Source: Gordonia sp. X0973
GTDB lineage: Bacteria > Actinomycetota > Actinomycetes > Mycobacteriales > Mycobacteriaceae
Reading direction: 5' to 3'
DNA length: 64,000 bases
Assembly (NCBI RefSeq): GCF_013348785.1
Contig: NZ_CP054691.1
Span: forward strand, 2,976,001 to 3,040,000
Of the stretch, positions 1-7,633 are shown in pieces. The translations under genes were made by a program, and so were the position numbers. The first letter of the stretch is position 1, and every line of letters begins with the position of its first letter. The notes under the pieces were generated by a model. It saw nothing but the letters and a program-made list of their open reading frames with translations. It made no database searches and was not told where the DNA came from.

Positions 1-243
1 GCGGGGGCGCAGGCGACGATCTCCTACCTGATCCCCGGTGGCGGCGTCACCGACACCCAGGTCGCCCTCCCGTGGCACACCACCCTGACCACCCAGGACT
101 TCACCACCGCCGCGGGCGTCCTCGCCCAGGTCCACGGCGACGGCGCGGCCACCTGCGTCGTCCGCGTCAACGGGACCCAGCGCGCGGTCGACCGCGCGAA
201 TCGCTCCCAGCCCGTCGTCAACTGCGCCGTTCCCACCGCATAG
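1..243 (+). CDS. MmpS family protein, C-terminal part (5' truncated by window edge)
   Basis: Reading frame 1 is open from the first base to a TAG stop at 241-243 and gives 80 residues. The segment has the MmpS C-terminal pattern: a beta-strand stretch with ISYLIPGGG, then QVALPWH, then alternating strands ending with two cysteines (TCVV and VNCAV) that may pair. MmpS proteins are small single-pass accessory proteins of MmpL transporters with a periplasmic beta domain. The mmpL gene starts 12 bases downstream on the same strand, the usual mmpS-mmpL order. The N-terminal membrane anchor lies outside the window. Confidence 0.85.
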   Translation, partial: AGAQATISYLIPGGGVTDTQVALPWHTTLTTQDFTTAAGVLAQVHGDGAATCVVRVNGTQRAVDRANRSQPVVNCAVPTA

Positions 244-254
244 GACTCGAATCG

Positions 255-3083
255 ATGACCCCCTCGACGACCACCGCCGGCAAACGACCTCGGTTGGCAC
301 GACTGCTCTACCGGTTCTCGGTCCCCGTCCTCGGCTGCTGGCTGCTGCTGGTCGCCGTACTCAACATCGCGGTGCCACAGCTGGAGTCGGTGGTGATGCA
401 CAAGGCGCAATCCTTCCTGCCGGACCAGGCGTCGTCGGTCCAGGCATTGACCAAGATGGGCCACTACTTCGGCGGCGGCGGGAGCAACAACTTCGTCTAC
501 GTGCTGCTCGAGGGTGATCACCGACTCGACCAACAGGCCCACGTCTACTACCGGGCACTGCTGGACAAGTTGACCGCCGACACCGAGCACGTCGGCTCGG
601 CGATGGACTTGTGGTCCGACCCAGACCTGGCCCCGGCCGCCGAGAGCGCCGACGGCAAAGTCGCCTACGCGCTGGTCAACCTGACGGGCAACATGGGCAC
701 CGCCCTGGCGATGAAATCGACCGAGGTGGCCCGCACGATCATCGCCGAGAACCCTCCCCCGGCCGGTGTCACGGTCCACCTCACCGGGCCGTCCGCGGTG
801 GTCAACGACGAGATGGTCGCGATCGCGAACTCGATGCTCCTGTTGGTCGCGCTCAGCGGCCTGCTGGTCACCATCGTCCTGTTGTTCGTCTACCGCTCGC
901 TGATCACCGCGGCCGTCCCGCTGTTGACCGTCGGCGCCGGGCTCGCCGTCGCCCGCGCGACGATCGCGCTGCTGGCCGAGCACGATCTGCTCAACGTATC
1001 GGTCTTCGCCGTCGCACTCTCCGCCGTGGTGGTCCTGGGTGCGGGCACCAACTACGGCGTTTTCCTCCTCGGGCGCTATCAGGAGAACCGGCGAAACGGG
1101 TTGGGGCGCGAGGACTCGTATTACGCCGCGCTCGCCGGGGTCCAGCACATCATCATCGCCTCGGCGCTCACCGTCGCCGGAGCGATGGCCTGCCTCACCG
1201 CGACGCGGCTGTCCATGTTCAGCACGGCCGGGCTGCCGTGCACGATCGCGATCCTCGTGACGTTGGTCGCGGCACTCACCCTGGGCCCGGCCGTGCTGGC
1301 CGAGCTGAGCCGTCGCGGATATGCCGAGCCGCGGGCCGAGGCGGCGGCCACTCGCCGCTGGCACCGCATCGGCACCTCCGTGGCACGCTGGCCGGTGCCG
1401 ATCCTCGTCGGGGCCCTGGCGGTCATCGCCGCGGCGATCGCCCCGCTGGCCTTCTACCACCCCAGCTATGACGAGCGCCGGGCGCAGCCGGCCGACTCCC
1501 CGGCGAACCTCGGGTTCGCCGCGGCCGACCGCCACCTCGCCCCCAACGTGATGGCGCCGAGCGTCCTGATCGTCGAGTCCGACCACGACATGCGCAACCC
1601 CGCCGACCTCATCGCCCTGTCCAAGCTGACCGACGCCGTCGCGTCGATTCGGGGCATCAACGCCGTGCAGGGGGTGACGCGCCCGCTGGCGCGCCCACTC
1701 GAGCAGGGGACGCTGACCAGCCAGATCGGCTACATCGGCAACCGCTTCACCCAGTTGACCAGTCTGCTCAAGCACCGGATCGACGATCTTGACCAGATCT
1801 CGACCGCCCTGGACAACCTCGACTCCGCAGTCGACGGGCTCTCCTCGGCCCTGGCCGAAGGCAGCGCCGGAACCACCTCCCTCGCGCAGGCCGCAACGCG
1901 GCTGGGCGACGCGAGCGGCACCACGCTGGGCAAGGTCGACGACCTTTCGCGGGCACTGAAACCGGTGCGCCGAATGATGAAGGCCCCCGACTGCGGCCGC
2001 GTCGAGCAGTGCCGGGCGGCCCGCTCGGGACTCTCCGCCTTCGACGACCTGCCCGCCCTGCGCTCGGCGATCGCCGACGTCGCGACCGGTGCGAACAGCG
2101 TCAGCCGAGCACTGCCGCTGGCGAGCAGCCAGATTCCCGTGTTGCGGGCGGCCCTCGCGCAGGCCCGGGAGGTCATCGTGCCGCTGCGGGGAACGCTCAA
2201 CGCGATCCTGCCGCAGACCGAGGAGATCACCGCCTTCATCGACGAGGTGTCCAAGGCCTACGCCTCCGGTGCGCCGGGCAGCTTCTTCTTCCTGCCCAGC
2301 CAGGCACTGCAGAGCCCGCTGTTCCAGTCCGGGATGCCGCATTTCTTCTCGCCAGACGGCAAGGCCACCCGCATGGTGGTGACGCCCGAAGTCGAAGGCT
2401 TCAGCCGCGAGGCGATGGACGTCAGCGCCGAGGTCATCCCGACGGCGGTCGCGGCCGTGAAGGGCACGTCACTGGCCGGTTCGACGGTGAGCATCGGCGG
2501 CCCGGGCGGCACGCTTCTCAACATCGAGTCCTTCGCGCACGAGGACTTCATCGCCATCGTCGTCGCCGCATACGCCTTCGTCTTCTGCGTCGTGCTGCTC
2601 CTGCTACGCAGCTTCGTCGCGGCCTGTGCGGTGCTCGGCACGGTCACCCTCTCGTATCTCGCGGCGATGGGGCTGTCGGTGGCGCTCTGGCAGGGCTTGC
2701 TGGGCAATCCGCTGCACTGGTCGGTGGCGCCGATCGCCTTCACCTTCCTCGTCGCCGTCGGCGCCGACTACAACATGCTGTTGGTCAGCAGGTTTCGCGA
2801 GGAGTACCGCCACGGCGGCGGGGTCGGCCTGATCCGGGCGATGGTCGGCACCGGCCGCGTGGTGACCGTCGCCGGCCTGACCTTCGGGTTGACGATGCTG
2901 GCGATGATCGCCAGCGACGCGCGCAACGTCGGCCAGGTGGGCACCACGGTGGCCCTGGGGCTGTTGATCGACACCCTGATCATCCGTTCCCTGGTGATGC
3001 CGGCGATCGCCCGGGTCTGCGGCCGGTGGTTCTGGTGGCCGACGAACTTCGTCTACCCGCGCAAATCCCCCGACTCCGGTTAG
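255..3083 (+). CDS. MmpL family RND transporter
   Basis: 942-residue RND-superfamily transporter of the mycobacterial MmpL group, which exports envelope lipids or siderophores with the proton motive force. The ATG at 255 is chosen because it follows the mmpS stop by 12 bases; the frame is open further upstream. It shows the duplicated RND plan: an N-terminal membrane helix (about residues 20-40), a first porter domain, a helix bundle, a second and longer porter domain rich in Leu/Ser/Ala helices (about 500-720), and a second bundle. The paired proton-relay positions are visible as GTNYG (N266-Y267) in the first bundle and GADYN (D838-Y839) in the second. The first has Asn where many MmpL proteins have Asp. 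The substrate cannot be read from sequence. Confidence 0.93.
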   Translation: MTPSTTTAGKRPRLARLLYRFSVPVLGCWLLLVAVLNIAVPQLESVVMHKAQSFLPDQASSVQALTKMGHYFGGGGSNNFVYVLLEGDHRLDQQAHVYYRALLDKLTADTEHVGSAMDLWSDPDLAPAAESADGKVAYALVNLTGNMGTALAMKSTEVARTIIAENPPPAGVTVHLTGPSAVVNDEMVAIANSMLLLVALSGLLVTIVLLFVYRSLITAAVPLLTVGAGLAVARATIALLAEHDLLNVSVFAVALSAVVVLGAGTNYGVFLLGRYQENRRNGLGREDSYYAALAGVQHIIIASALTVAGAMACLTATRLSMFSTAGLPCTIAILVTLVAALTLGPAVLAELSRRGYAEPRAEAAATRRWHRIGTSVARWPVPILVGALAVIAAAIAPLAFYHPSYDERRAQPADSPANLGFAAADRHLAPNVMAPSVLIVESDHDMRNPADLIALSKLTDAVASIRGINAVQGVTRPLARPLEQGTLTSQIGYIGNRFTQLTSLLKHRIDDLDQISTALDNLDSAVDGLSSALAEGSAGTTSLAQAATRLGDASGTTLGKVDDLSRALKPVRRMMKAPDCGRVEQCRAARSGLSAFDDLPALRSAIADVATGANSVSRALPLASSQIPVLRAALAQAREVIVPLRGTLNAILPQTEEITAFIDEVSKAYASGAPGSFFFLPSQALQSPLFQSGMPHFFSPDGKATRMVVTPEVEGFSREAMDVSAEVIPTAVAAVKGTSLAGSTVSIGGPGGTLLNIESFAHEDFIAIVVAAYAFVFCVVLLLLRSFVAACAVLGTVTLSYLAAMGLSVALWQGLLGNPLHWSVAPIAFTFLVAVGADYNMLLVSRFREEYRHGGGVGLIRAMVGTGRVVTVAGLTFGLTMLAMIASDARNVGQVGTTVALGLLIDTLIIRSLVMPAIARVCGRWFWWPTNFVYPRKSPDSG

Positions 3084-3171
3084 CCCTTGCGGGTCGCGCC
3101 GTCGGATGACCGATCGACCCCGGTGTTAGCCTTTGCCCTGTCGTTGGTAAGCGCAAGACTCGGGGGGCACC

Positions 3172-3921
3172 GTGATCCGTCCATTCATCCTGCTGACAGT
3201 CGTCGCGGGGATCTTCTCATTCCTCTGCTTCAAACAGGGCGGGGTGCTGCCCGGTCTCATCCTCGCGATCGTCGCGGTGGTCCCGATCGGCCTGATGATC
3301 GCGTCGATCTCCCGGCGCAAGCGCAACGGCGGGCAGCCCGTGCCGTGGAGCCCGGTCGCGCGCAAGGCGATGGCCGCCGTCGGCGTCCTCCTGCTGGTCG
3401 GCGTGGCCTACTCCGCCTACTGGCTCTTCGCGACGCCGAAGGCGGAGAAGAACCTCAAGTACGACTCGGACCTGCGCAAGGCCTGCGCGACTCCGCGCAA
3501 GTTCTTCCCCTCGGCCGCTGAGTTCACTTCGGGCGGGCAGAACAAGGTTGCCGTCTTCTATGACCAGGGCGCCGAGTCGAGCCCGACGCAGTTGCGCAAC
3601 CCCGACGCCGGCAATCCCGACGCCAAGGATTACTCCGTCGTCGTGTGCCTCACCGATTTCCAGAAGGGCGCGAAGGTCGGCGAGTGCAAGTTCGACAAAG
3701 GCACCACGCCCGTCTTCACCGGCACGTTCAAGGGCCACGTGTTTGAAGCGCGCACCGACAAGAAGCTCGGCGACATCTCCGTCCCCGCCAACCCGACGGC
3801 CGACGAGTCGCGCGACTGCCCCACGCTGATCTACATCAAGGGCAAGCCCGAGGACAAGCAGATCCACACCAAGCCCGACACGGACGCGCTACAGAAGGCG
3901 CTCTCGCAGTACGCACACTGA
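3172..3921 (+). CDS. conserved membrane protein, unknown function
   Basis: 249 residues from GTG at 3172 with a G-rich ribosome site (CGGGGGGCACC) directly before it. Three hydrophobic segments are visible at about residues 4-22, 26-44 and 66-86, separated by a basic RRKR loop. The remaining 160 residues are polar and probably extracytoplasmic, with four cysteines spread along the domain (around residues 103, 159, 169 and 210) that could form disulfides. I do not recognise the family. It follows mmpL on the same strand after 88 bases and may or may not share its transcript. Confidence 0.75.
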   Translation: MIRPFILLTVVAGIFSFLCFKQGGVLPGLILAIVAVVPIGLMIASISRRKRNGGQPVPWSPVARKAMAAVGVLLLVGVAYSAYWLFATPKAEKNLKYDSDLRKACATPRKFFPSAAEFTSGGQNKVAVFYDQGAESSPTQLRNPDAGNPDAKDYSVVVCLTDFQKGAKVGECKFDKGTTPVFTGTFKGHVFEARTDKKLGDISVPANPTADESRDCPTLIYIKGKPEDKQIHTKPDTDALQKALSQYAH

Positions 3922-3951
3922 GCCCGGCCGCGCCTGCCCACAAGGTTCGGG

Positions 3952-4881
3952 CTACGCGGGCCGGGAAGTCGTGCGACGGTTCAGCTTCCCGTACCGGTCC
4001 CGGCCCTGCGACGGGGTGAGGACCACCGGTTCGGCCGGCTCCCCGGCGTCGCGGTGTGCGCGGAGAACCTTCGACGTCAGCGGTGAGATCGGTGCGATGA
4101 CCAGCGAGCCGACGGTGGCATTCGACGACGCCCGGACGGCCATCCGCGTCGGCAGTTTCCACCCGGTGTCGACGATCCCCGGCTGGTCGAACTCGCCCAT
4201 CTCACGCATCCACTTGGGCAGTGTCGCGATCGCGGCCGGCGCGGTCAGCCGACTGGCGATCCGCAGGCGCCAGTTGGCGTTGCCCCCGGTCCGCAGCAGG
4301 TAGTGCATGCCGCGCAGGGCGCGGTCGCTGACACACAGGCTGGGGCGAACGCTCTCGAAGTAGGCGCGCACCCCGTCGCGGTCGGCGGGCACATCGGCGG
4401 GGTCGCAGGTCTGCAGTTCGGCGGCGATGCGGCACTCGGCCCAGTACCGTCGCTCCTCTTCGGCGCTCAGCCCCGGGCCGTACATCTCGTAGCACTTGAG
4501 AACCGAATGCCAGCCGGTCAGGTGGATCCACAGCTGCGACGCGGGGTTGTTGGCGGAGTAGCGCTTGCCGGTGATCGGTTCGATGCCGGTGGCCTTCGCG
4601 TGGATGCCCATGAGGTGCTCGGAGGTCTCGATGGCCGTCTTCGAGTCCGCGGTGGCGACGGTGATGAAGTAGGCCAGCGTCAGGTCGAGGCGCTGCTGCG
4701 GATCCTCGTAGATACCGCCCATGTCGGCGACGGCGGCGGTGAGCGCGGGATCGAAGTGTTCCAGGACGACGGCGCGCTGGAAGCCGATGACCGCGGTCGG
4801 GTGGGTCCACAGCTTCCAGGAGACCGAGTCGGGGCCGAAGAACCCGTAGTCGGTGGTCCGATATTGCTTGAGATCAAACAT
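3952..4881 (-). CDS. oxygenase MpaB family protein (DUF2236)
   Basis: 309 residues from ATG at 4881 (MFDLKQYR). It matches the DUF2236/ER-bp-like family of MpaB-type and latex-clearing-protein-related oxygenases. Typical features are the FFGPDSVSWKLW start region, a helix with HLMGIHAKATG, and WIHLTGWHSVL, whose histidines are candidate haem or metal ligands. It is shorter than Lcp rubber oxygenases and its substrate is unknown. A longer frame upstream of 4881 overlaps the neighbouring TetR gene and is rejected. It lies 62 bases downstream of a TetR gene on the same strand and may be its target. A half site TTCCTAC at 4902-4908 resembles the operators near the two TetR genes. Confidence 0.85.
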   Translation of the reverse strand: MFDLKQYRTTDYGFFGPDSVSWKLWTHPTAVIGFQRAVVLEHFDPALTAAVADMGGIYEDPQQRLDLTLAYFITVATADSKTAIETSEHLMGIHAKATGIEPITGKRYSANNPASQLWIHLTGWHSVLKCYEMYGPGLSAEEERRYWAECRIAAELQTCDPADVPADRDGVRAYFESVRPSLCVSDRALRGMHYLLRTGGNANWRLRIASRLTAPAAIATLPKWMREMGEFDQPGIVDTGWKLPTRMAVRASSNATVGSLVIAPISPLTSKVLRAHRDAGEPAEPVVLTPSQGRDRYGKLNRRTTSRPA

Positions 4882-4943
4882 GTGGGTGATTCTACACCCC
4901 ATTCCTACATATGTGAATAATTGTGGTCGGCGACGGCGAGGGG

Positions 4944-5570
4944 TCACGCAGCCCGATAGGCGGCGGCCATCATGGAGCCGTACAGCTGGGCGAGGTCGTC
5001 GACGCTGAGATCGGCATCGGGGTCGAAGAGGACTCGCATGGCCGCCTCGCAGGACGAGAGGAACAACTCGATGAGCGCAGGCTTCTTCCGCTCCAGGTCT
5101 TTCGTGTCCCACCAGTGCGCGAGTGCGGGTGCGATCCAGCGCGTCGACGCATCGCCGACGACTTTGCGATAGTCGGCGATCGTCTGGGCGGTCTCCGGAT
5201 CAGGACTACCGCCGATGAGGAGTCGCCACGCGTCGGCGTTGCTGTCGACGGCGCTCAACAGGGCGCGGTAGCCGTCGATGAAAACCTGCTCCGGATCGTC
5301 GCCCCGCGCCGAATGCAGCGAATCGAGGACGACGGTGAGCAGATGGGCCGACTCGCGATCAGTCAGCGCGCTCACGAGCGCGACACGGTCGGAGAAGCAC
5401 GAGTAGACAACCGGCCTGGTCACGCCCATGGCCTTCGCGACCGACGCGATGCTGACCGAGCCCAGACCCTCGTCGACGGCGATTCGCAGTGCGGTGTCGA
5501 GTATCTCCGGCCGACGGCGCTCCGGGCCGAGGTGCGCGGCACGCGTCCGACGCGTCGTTGTGGTGGTCAT
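4944..5570 (-). CDS. TetR family transcriptional regulator
   Basis: 208 residues from ATG at 5570. An N-terminal TetR helix-turn-helix (about residues 20-66, with SIASVAKAMGVTRPVVYSCF) is followed by a helical ligand domain. It is a clear paralogue of the TetR encoded at 6906-7535: both share the ARAAHLGP.RRRP lead-in, the STRWI.PAL.HWW segment and the C-terminal AYRAA. The gene lies between the MpaB-type oxygenase and the divergent MinD-like ATPase and could control either. A degenerate inverted repeat (TTCCTAC-N6-GCAGGAT) lies at 5591-5610, 21 bases before the start codon. Confidence 0.92.
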   Translation of the reverse strand: MTTTTTRRTRAAHLGPERRRPEILDTALRIAVDEGLGSVSIASVAKAMGVTRPVVYSCFSDRVALVSALTDRESAHLLTVVLDSLHSARGDDPEQVFIDGYRALLSAVDSNADAWRLLIGGSPDPETAQTIADYRKVVGDASTRWIAPALAHWWDTKDLERKKPALIELFLSSCEAAMRVLFDPDADLSVDDLAQLYGSMMAAAYRAA

Positions 5571-5590
5571 CTTTCCAGCGTAGAGCAATA

Positions 5591-5610
5591 TTCCTACACC
5601 CCAGCAGGAT
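5591..5610. promoter_or_regulatory. degenerate TetR operator-like inverted repeat
   Basis: TTCCTAC, six bases, then GCAGGAT. Five of seven bases of the right arm match the inverse of the left arm. The same left arm forms a perfect inverted repeat in front of the paralogous TetR gene (7577-7596). It lies just upstream of the TetR start at 5570, where an autoregulatory operator would be expected. Confidence 0.45.
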
Positions 5611-5636
5611 TGCTCGCGGAACACCGAAATCACTTG

Positions 5637-5648
5637 TACACGAGTGTA
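5637..5648. promoter_or_regulatory. small palindrome between divergent TetR and MinD-like genes
   Basis: TACAC-GA-GTGTA, a perfect five-base-arm inverted repeat in the 169-base gap between the divergent genes, 92 bases before the MinD-like start. It is a possible operator; no regulator is assigned. Confidence 0.3.
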
Positions 5649-5739
5649 TAAATTCGCCCCCGGCACGGCGTCGCGCAGTGATACGGTCGCCGTCAACACG
5701 GCCTGGCCGGGACCACTCCGCGCCCGAACTGGAGGACCC

Positions 5740-6921
5740 ATGACCGAGAACCACGAACCTACGGTCGTGTCGCAGGAACGTCCCGCCGACGCCTCCGCCG
5801 TCGACCTCGCGACACCTCCCGCGTCGTATCAACCGTCGGTCCGAAAGCGCGTGTCACCGGCACCGGAAGCGGTGGTGGAGACGGTCGAGGTGGAAACAGT
5901 GGTGGAGACGATCGACGCGCCCGCGGTCGCCCAATCCACGCCGCCCGAACCCCGTCGTGAGCCGGATTCCCCCGTGCCGGTCACCCACCCCGAGCCGCGG
6001 CAGGCGATGCCGGCACCCGTCACTTCTTCCGGCGAAGACCCGTTCCAGGCGCTCTACCATCGCCGTCTCGGTCGACCCTTCCGCCGGTTGCGACGTCAGG
6101 CGCAGCCGATCCTCTCCGAAACTCAGCTCGACCGGCTGAACCAACCCATTCAGGGCGACTACCTGGTCGCGATGCTCTCCCTGAAAGGCGGCGTCGGCAA
6201 GACGACCACCACCGTCGGGCTCGGTGCGACATTCGCCAGCCTGCGCGGCGACCGGGTGATAGCGGTCGACGCCAATCCCGACCTGGGCACGCTGGGACAG
6301 CGGGTGCCGCAGCAGACCGACTCGACCGTGCGCGACCTCATCGCGGACCGCTCGATCGAACGGTTCTCCGACGTGCGCGCGCATACCTCGCAGGCCCGGT
6401 CGCGGCTCGAGGTGTTGGCGTCCGAGCGGGATCCCGCGATGGCCGAATCCTTCAGCGACGAGGAGTACCGCGAGGCAACCACCGTCCTGCGTCGCTACTA
6501 CAACATCATCCTCACCGACTGCGGGACCGGCCTGAGCCACTCGGTGATGAAGGGGGTGCTCGCGCTGGCCGACGCCGTCATCCTCGTCACCTCACCCGCC
6601 CTGGACGGGGCGCGGAGCGCCGATGCCACCCTCGATTGGCTGCAGGCGCACGGATACGAAGATCTGGTCTCCAACGCGATCCTCGTGGTGAGTCATTCGC
6701 GTCCCGGGTCGAAGCAGATCGCCAAGGGTCGGTTGGCCGGGCATTTCCTGACCAAGTGTCGTGCCGTCCACGAGATCCCCTACGACAACCATTTGGCCGA
6801 GGGCGGCGTGGTGGACCTCGATCGACTCCAGAGGTCGACCTATTCGGCTTTCGTGTCGCTCGGCATGCTCGTCGCCGACGACATGGCGCGCCCGCGCCGC
6901 ACTCCTCAGGCCGCTCGGTAG
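5740..6921 (+). CDS. MinD/ParA-like P-loop ATPase with disordered N-terminus
   Basis: 393 residues from ATG at 5740, preceded by a strong GGAGG site. Residues 1-110 or so are rich in Pro, Val, Glu and Thr with repeated VETVE-type stretches and look disordered. The ATPase domain begins near residue 140 with a deviant Walker A loop (LKGGVGKTTTT), followed by VDANPDLGTLG (switch I/A' box) and ILTDCGTG (Walker B region). This build, a disordered Pro-rich head on a MinD/ParA domain, resembles EspI-type ATPases linked to ESX secretion and the scaffold ATPases of actinobacteria, but no ESX gene is in view and no parB partner is nearby. Its 3' end overlaps the convergent TetR gene by 16 bases. Confidence 0.85.
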   Translation: MTENHEPTVVSQERPADASAVDLATPPASYQPSVRKRVSPAPEAVVETVEVETVVETIDAPAVAQSTPPEPRREPDSPVPVTHPEPRQAMPAPVTSSGEDPFQALYHRRLGRPFRRLRRQAQPILSETQLDRLNQPIQGDYLVAMLSLKGGVGKTTTTVGLGATFASLRGDRVIAVDANPDLGTLGQRVPQQTDSTVRDLIADRSIERFSDVRAHTSQARSRLEVLASERDPAMAESFSDEEYREATTVLRRYYNIILTDCGTGLSHSVMKGVLALADAVILVTSPALDGARSADATLDWLQAHGYEDLVSNAILVVSHSRPGSKQIAKGRLAGHFLTKCRAVHEIPYDNHLAEGGVVDLDRLQRSTYSAFVSLGMLVADDMARPRRTPQAAR

Positions 6922-7535
6922 GCGGCCGACATCAGGCGTCCGTAGAGGGGCGCGAGATCGTCGACGGTGAGGTCGTTGGTCGGGTCGAGCATCACGCGCA
7001 CGGCCGCCTCGCAGGACGAGACGAACAGTTCGATGAGCGCCGGGGTCTTCTGCTCGAGTTCGTCGATACCCCACCAGTGCCTCAGCGCCGGGATGATCCA
7101 CCGGGTCGACGCGTCGACGACGACCTTGCGGGCGTTCGCGACGACGCTGGCCACCTCGGCGTCGGGGCTGGTGTCGAAGACGAGCCGCCACGACGCCGGC
7201 TGCTGCGACACCGCGTCCAGCAGCGCACGGTAGCCGGCGATGAAAGCGGCGTCCGGGTCGTCGCCGGAGGCGGCGTGCAAGGCGTCGAGCGACGAGGTGA
7301 GCAGCGTGTTCGCCTCTCGGTCGAGCAGGGCGTTCAGCAGCGATGCACGGTCGGGATAGCAGGCGTAGATCACCGGTCGTGTCACACCCATCCGCACCGC
7401 GATGCCGGCGATGCTGACGGCCGAGATGCCCTCGTCGACGACCATCTCCAGCGCCGTGTCCAGCACCATCGGCCGCCGACGATCCGGCCCGAGGTGTGCG
7501 GCGCGGATTTTGGGCGACGGGGATGTCGTGGTCAC
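6906..7535 (-). CDS. TetR family transcriptional regulator (paralogue of 4944-5570)
   Basis: 209 residues from ATG at 7535. The N-terminal helix-turn-helix includes SIAGIAVRMGVTRPVIYACY, and the ligand domain shares long stretches with the TetR at 4944-5570. The two regulators thus bracket the MinD-like ATPase, pointing to a local duplication. A perfect inverted repeat TTCCTAC-N6-GTAGGAA lies 42 bases before the start codon and is the likely autoregulatory operator. The last codons overlap the end of the ATPase gene on the opposite strand. Confidence 0.92.
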   Translation of the reverse strand: MTTTSPSPKIRAAHLGPDRRRPMVLDTALEMVVDEGISAVSIAGIAVRMGVTRPVIYACYPDRASLLNALLDREANTLLTSSLDALHAASGDDPDAAFIAGYRALLDAVSQQPASWRLVFDTSPDAEVASVVANARKVVVDASTRWIIPALRHWWGIDELEQKTPALIELFVSSCEAAVRVMLDPTNDLTVDDLAPLYGRLMSAAYRAA

Positions 7536-7576
7536 GGCATCGAGGGTAGACGAGTTTCCTTCGTCTGTGAAGATTT

Positions 7577-7596
7577 TTCCTACTGTAGTGTAGGAA
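7577..7596. promoter_or_regulatory. inverted-repeat operator upstream of TetR
   Basis: TTCCTAC-TGTAGT-GTAGGAA, a perfect seven-base-arm palindrome centred about 51 bases before the TetR start at 7535 and close to the 3' end of the giant gene at 7634. Its left arm recurs at 5591 and 4902 near the paralogous TetR and the oxygenase. Confidence 0.6.
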
Positions 7597-7633
7597 ATCT
7601 ATTTCTCATAGGTGCACCGGCGACCGCCGGAGA

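Noticed and set aside
24..2342. 772-residue open frame on the reverse strand across mmpL
   Set aside because: It is an Arg/Gly/Asp-rich mirror of a high-GC gene with no domain; the forward frame is a clear MmpL.
3952..5112. A longer oxygenase gene starting upstream of 4881
   Set aside because: The extra residues overlap the TetR gene and show no homology to the family N-terminus.
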